A stretch of DNA of 23,732 nucleotides, taken from assembly GCA_964612995.1 (NCBI GenBank), contig CAZTGE010000059.1:1-23732 (forward strand), given 5' to 3'. Positions 21,476 through 23,732 of the stretch are shown here, piece after piece. The number at the start of each line of letters is the position of its first letter. Positions within the stretch are counted from its first letter, which is position 1. The notes under the pieces were generated by a model that worked only from the letters and a program-made list of their open reading frames with translations, had not been told where the DNA came from and searched no databases. The translations under genes were made by a program, and so were the position numbers. This stretch comes from SLQH01 sp964612995. GTDB lineage: Bacteria; Planctomycetota; UBA11346.

Positions 21476-23732
21476 ATGAGAACCGTCGCCCGTCTGTCCG
21501 CACCGTCCATGATCCTGCCCCTCCTGGCCCTGGCGCTCGCTGCGCCGGCCGCGGACACGATCGACTATCCCGCCTGGCGCGGCGCCGATGGCTCCGGTGC
21601 GGCGCGCGACAGCGGCGCCGAACTGGTCGAGCGCTTCGCCGACGGCCGCTTCGCCTGGGCCAGCGAGGCCGAGAACCCGCTGCCCTACGACTACAAGGGC
21701 CTCGGCCGGCCGCAGCGGATGATCGGCAACGGCGGCTACGGTCCGCCGGTGCTCGCCGACGGCCGCCTCTACGTCGCCACCTTCACCCCGACGGGTCCGC
21801 TGGCGACGGTCTTCTGGGAGAACGTCGACGAGGACAGCCCCGACGCGGTCAAGCACATCGACGCCGACGACACCCTGACCTGCCTCGACGCCGTCACCGG
21901 CCTGACCCTGTGGCAGACCCGCATCCCCGAGAGCGGCATCAACTTCGCCGCCAAGATGTACGCCGGCCAGTACGCGCCCTGCGTGGCCGACGGCCGCGTG
22001 GTCTGGGTCGGCTGTCTGGGCCAGATGCACTGCGTCGATGCCGTCAGCGGCGAGCACCTGTGGTCGCAGAGCACCGGCGGCAGCGCCGAGCTGGACGCCC
22101 GCTACCGGCGCTATCTGCTCGACGTCGGCAAGATCGGCGGCCGGGGGCCGAACGATCCCGGTTTCGAGAACTGGCAGCCGACGCCCGATGCGCCGCTGAG
22201 CGAGGCGGAGCGCTCCGGTAGCCGCGGCTTCGGCTGGGACAGCGCCACCCGGGTGATCGACGGCGTGGTCGTCGCCAACACCCGCGACGGCGACGCGGTG
22301 GCGCACGATCTGGCCACCGGCGCGCAACGCTGGCGCCGCCGCGGCGCCCTGGCCGCGACCCGCGGGCCGCTGATCTGGCGCCACGGCGACCAAGGCCACG
22401 TGGTGACGGTCAACAACTCGCAGATCGCCTGCCTCGATCCGCGCACCGGCGCCGAACGCTGGACCACCCCCTGCGGCGGCGGCAGCTACAACGGCCACAC
22501 GCCGGCGATCCACGGCGACCGGCTGGTCGCCACCGGGCCCGACGGCGGCGGCTTCGCCTGCTGGCGGCTGCGCCCGGACGGTGCCGAGAAACTGTGGGAG
22601 CTGCCGAAGCTGTTCGCCTCCGGCTACGAGAGCCCGCTGCTCTACCGCGACCACCTGTGGATCTCGCGGCTCCACGCCAAGAAGGCATTGGGGCAGTGGG
22701 ACGACCTCGCCACGCGCTGGCCGCAGGCCTTCACCGACCAGGCGCGCCAGGCCCTGCTCACGGACGACGGCCGCCCGGCTTTCCGCAACCTGCTCGCCTG
22801 CGTCGCCCTGGCCGACGGGACGGTCACCGCCTGCGTCGGCATGCCGATGCTCGATCACGCCTCGCTGGTGGCGAGCGACGGCCGGCTGGTGCTCAACACC
22901 TACGGCCTGACCCTGATGGACGCCGATCCCACCGCCCCGCGCATCCTCGACACCCTCGACGTGCAGAACATCTGGTGCACGACCCCGGTGATCGCCGGTG
23001 GCCGCGTCTATTTCCGCGGCACCCGGCATCTGGTCAACTGCTGGGATCTGCGCAAGCATGAGACGCCGCAGACCGCCGCCGAGGGGGACTGGCGCAACGC
23101 ACTCATCCGTCTCGATCTGGCCGGCATCCGCCAGCCCACCGAGGACCGCCGGGTCACCTACCGGCGCGGCGGGACCGCGCCGATGCCGCCGGGCGAGGAC
23201 CTGCGCCTGCACCTGCGCAGCCGCGACGGCGTCATCCGCCAGGCCTGGATGACCTACGGCCCAGCGCATGCCGACCCCGAGCAGGTGTGGACCGACGGGT
23301 TGACCCTCACCGACGGTCGCCTGCAGGGGCGCCTGCGTGCCCAGGCCGTGGGCCTGCCCTACCACCCGCAGCTCGACGTGGACCTGCGCGGCGCCGAGAT
23401 CACCGGCAGCTACCACGACGCGGCCACCGGCGAGGCCCGGGAAGGCGCCATCGGCGGCAGCGCCAGCCGTATTGTGCGCGGCAACGCCACGGTCGCGATG
23501 CGCCTGCGCCGCGAGTGGAACGGCGGCATGAATCCGGGCCACCAGACCTTCCTGGACTTCCGTCTGGAGGACGGCGTCGGGGTCGAGCCGCGGCTCTACA
23601 CGCGCGGCGACCAGGCCGAGACCTGGACGCCGACCTTCGAGCAGTTCGACGTGACCTACCGCGACGGCGTGCTCACCGGCGACCTGCGGCTCACCTGCGA
23701 GAGCCACGGCCACGCCAAGAGCGGCGACTACC
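21476..23732 (+). CDS. Secreted PQQ-like propeller protein with C-terminal beta-domains (3' end outside window)
   Basis: At least 752 residues; the frame is open to the right edge. CACAAGGAGTCTTCA before ATG 21476 is a strong ribosome binding site, and the first 27 residues are a signal peptide (PSMILPLLALALAAPAAD). The propeller (about 30-530) starts YPAWRGADGSG and FAWASEAENPLP, with DAVTGLTLW, DAVSGEHLW, DLATGAQRW and DPRTGAERW blades, and closes with HLVNCWDLRKHE. After it come one full (about 574-661) and one incomplete (from about 670) copy of the unrecognised beta-domain, for example VWTDGLTLTDGRLQGRL and LDVDLRGAEITGSYHD. Here the beta-domains follow the propeller, whereas in the other members they precede it. 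The divergent AraC gene at 20361-21293 is the likely regulator. Total length and further domains cannot be seen. Confidence 0.9.
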   Translation, partial: MRTVARLSAPSMILPLLALALAAPAADTIDYPAWRGADGSGAARDSGAELVERFADGRFAWASEAENPLPYDYKGLGRPQRMIGNGGYGPPVLADGRLYVATFTPTGPLATVFWENVDEDSPDAVKHIDADDTLTCLDAVTGLTLWQTRIPESGINFAAKMYAGQYAPCVADGRVVWVGCLGQMHCVDAVSGEHLWSQSTGGSAELDARYRRYLLDVGKIGGRGPNDPGFENWQPTPDAPLSEAERSGSRGFGWDSATRVIDGVVVANTRDGDAVAHDLATGAQRWRRRGALAATRGPLIWRHGDQGHVVTVNNSQIACLDPRTGAERWTTPCGGGSYNGHTPAIHGDRLVATGPDGGGFACWRLRPDGAEKLWELPKLFASGYESPLLYRDHLWISRLHAKKALGQWDDLATRWPQAFTDQARQALLTDDGRPAFRNLLACVALADGTVTACVGMPMLDHASLVASDGRLVLNTYGLTLMDADPTAPRILDTLDVQNIWCTTPVIAGGRVYFRGTRHLVNCWDLRKHETPQTAAEGDWRNALIRLDLAGIRQPTEDRRVTYRRGGTAPMPPGEDLRLHLRSRDGVIRQAWMTYGPAHADPEQVWTDGLTLTDGRLQGRLRAQAVGLPYHPQLDVDLRGAEITGSYHDAATGEAREGAIGGSASRIVRGNATVAMRLRREWNGGMNPGHQTFLDFRLEDGVGVEPRLYTRGDQAETWTPTFEQFDVTYRDGVLTGDLRLTCESHGHAKSGDY

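Overview
This is a high-GC bacterial window of about 23.7 kb. It holds secreted PQQ-like (BamB/quinoprotein-type) beta-propeller proteins, AraC-type regulators, one glycoside hydrolase and an unusual density of palindromic intergenic repeats. No ribosomal, tRNA, replication or mobile-element protein genes were recognised. Very large exported PQQ-like proteins fused to chitobiase-type and carbohydrate-binding domains, next to AraC and XylR-like regulators and a GH39-like enzyme, suggest a glycan-oriented member of the PVC superphylum (Planctomycetota, Lentisphaerota or Kiritimatiellota). That placement is inference; no phylogenetic marker is present.

Layout. 1-236: an 8-bp tandem repeat followed by a run of four hairpins. 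258-1184 (-): AraC regulator. 1431-2873 (-): PQQ-like propeller protein. 3121-3957 (+): AraC regulator divergent from it. 3958-4275: two copies of a repeat with a conserved core and different palindromic arms. 4309-5109: a subtilase pseudogene. 5265-8471 and 8588-11290 (+): two giant secreted propeller proteins in tandem. 11287-11640: a long inverted-repeat element split by a nested insertion. 11660-12547 (-) and 12630-14579 (+): a divergent AraC/propeller pair. 14683-14760: a duplicated scrap of an AraC gene. 14841-15953 (-) and 16101-17837 (+): a divergent XylR-like regulator and GH39-like glycosidase pair. 17889-18165: the intact second copy of the long inverted-repeat element plus a decayed half copy. 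18198-20048 (-): propeller protein. 20361-21293 (-) and 21476 to the right edge (+): another divergent AraC/propeller pair, the propeller gene being cut by the window end.

How the genes could work together. There are six propeller genes; three are divergent from an AraC gene across a 70-250 bp gap, and the glycosidase is divergent from a sugar-sensor type regulator. Near-consensus -10 boxes without a -35 in three propeller upstream regions fit activator-dependent promoters. All six propeller proteins carry export signals and repeated DAxTGxxLW-type blades. Several also carry a small unrecognised beta-domain. The simplest reading is a set of separately inducible extracytoplasmic proteins for binding or processing polysaccharide, each with its own sensor. 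The biochemical role of the propellers cannot be read from sequence.

The most unusual non-coding signal is a set of at least five palindromic element families (called A, B, C, H and P here) that abut and nest in one another, and in places supply the stop or start codon of neighbouring genes. No transposase or reverse transcriptase is present, so they would have to be mobilised in trans or be relics.
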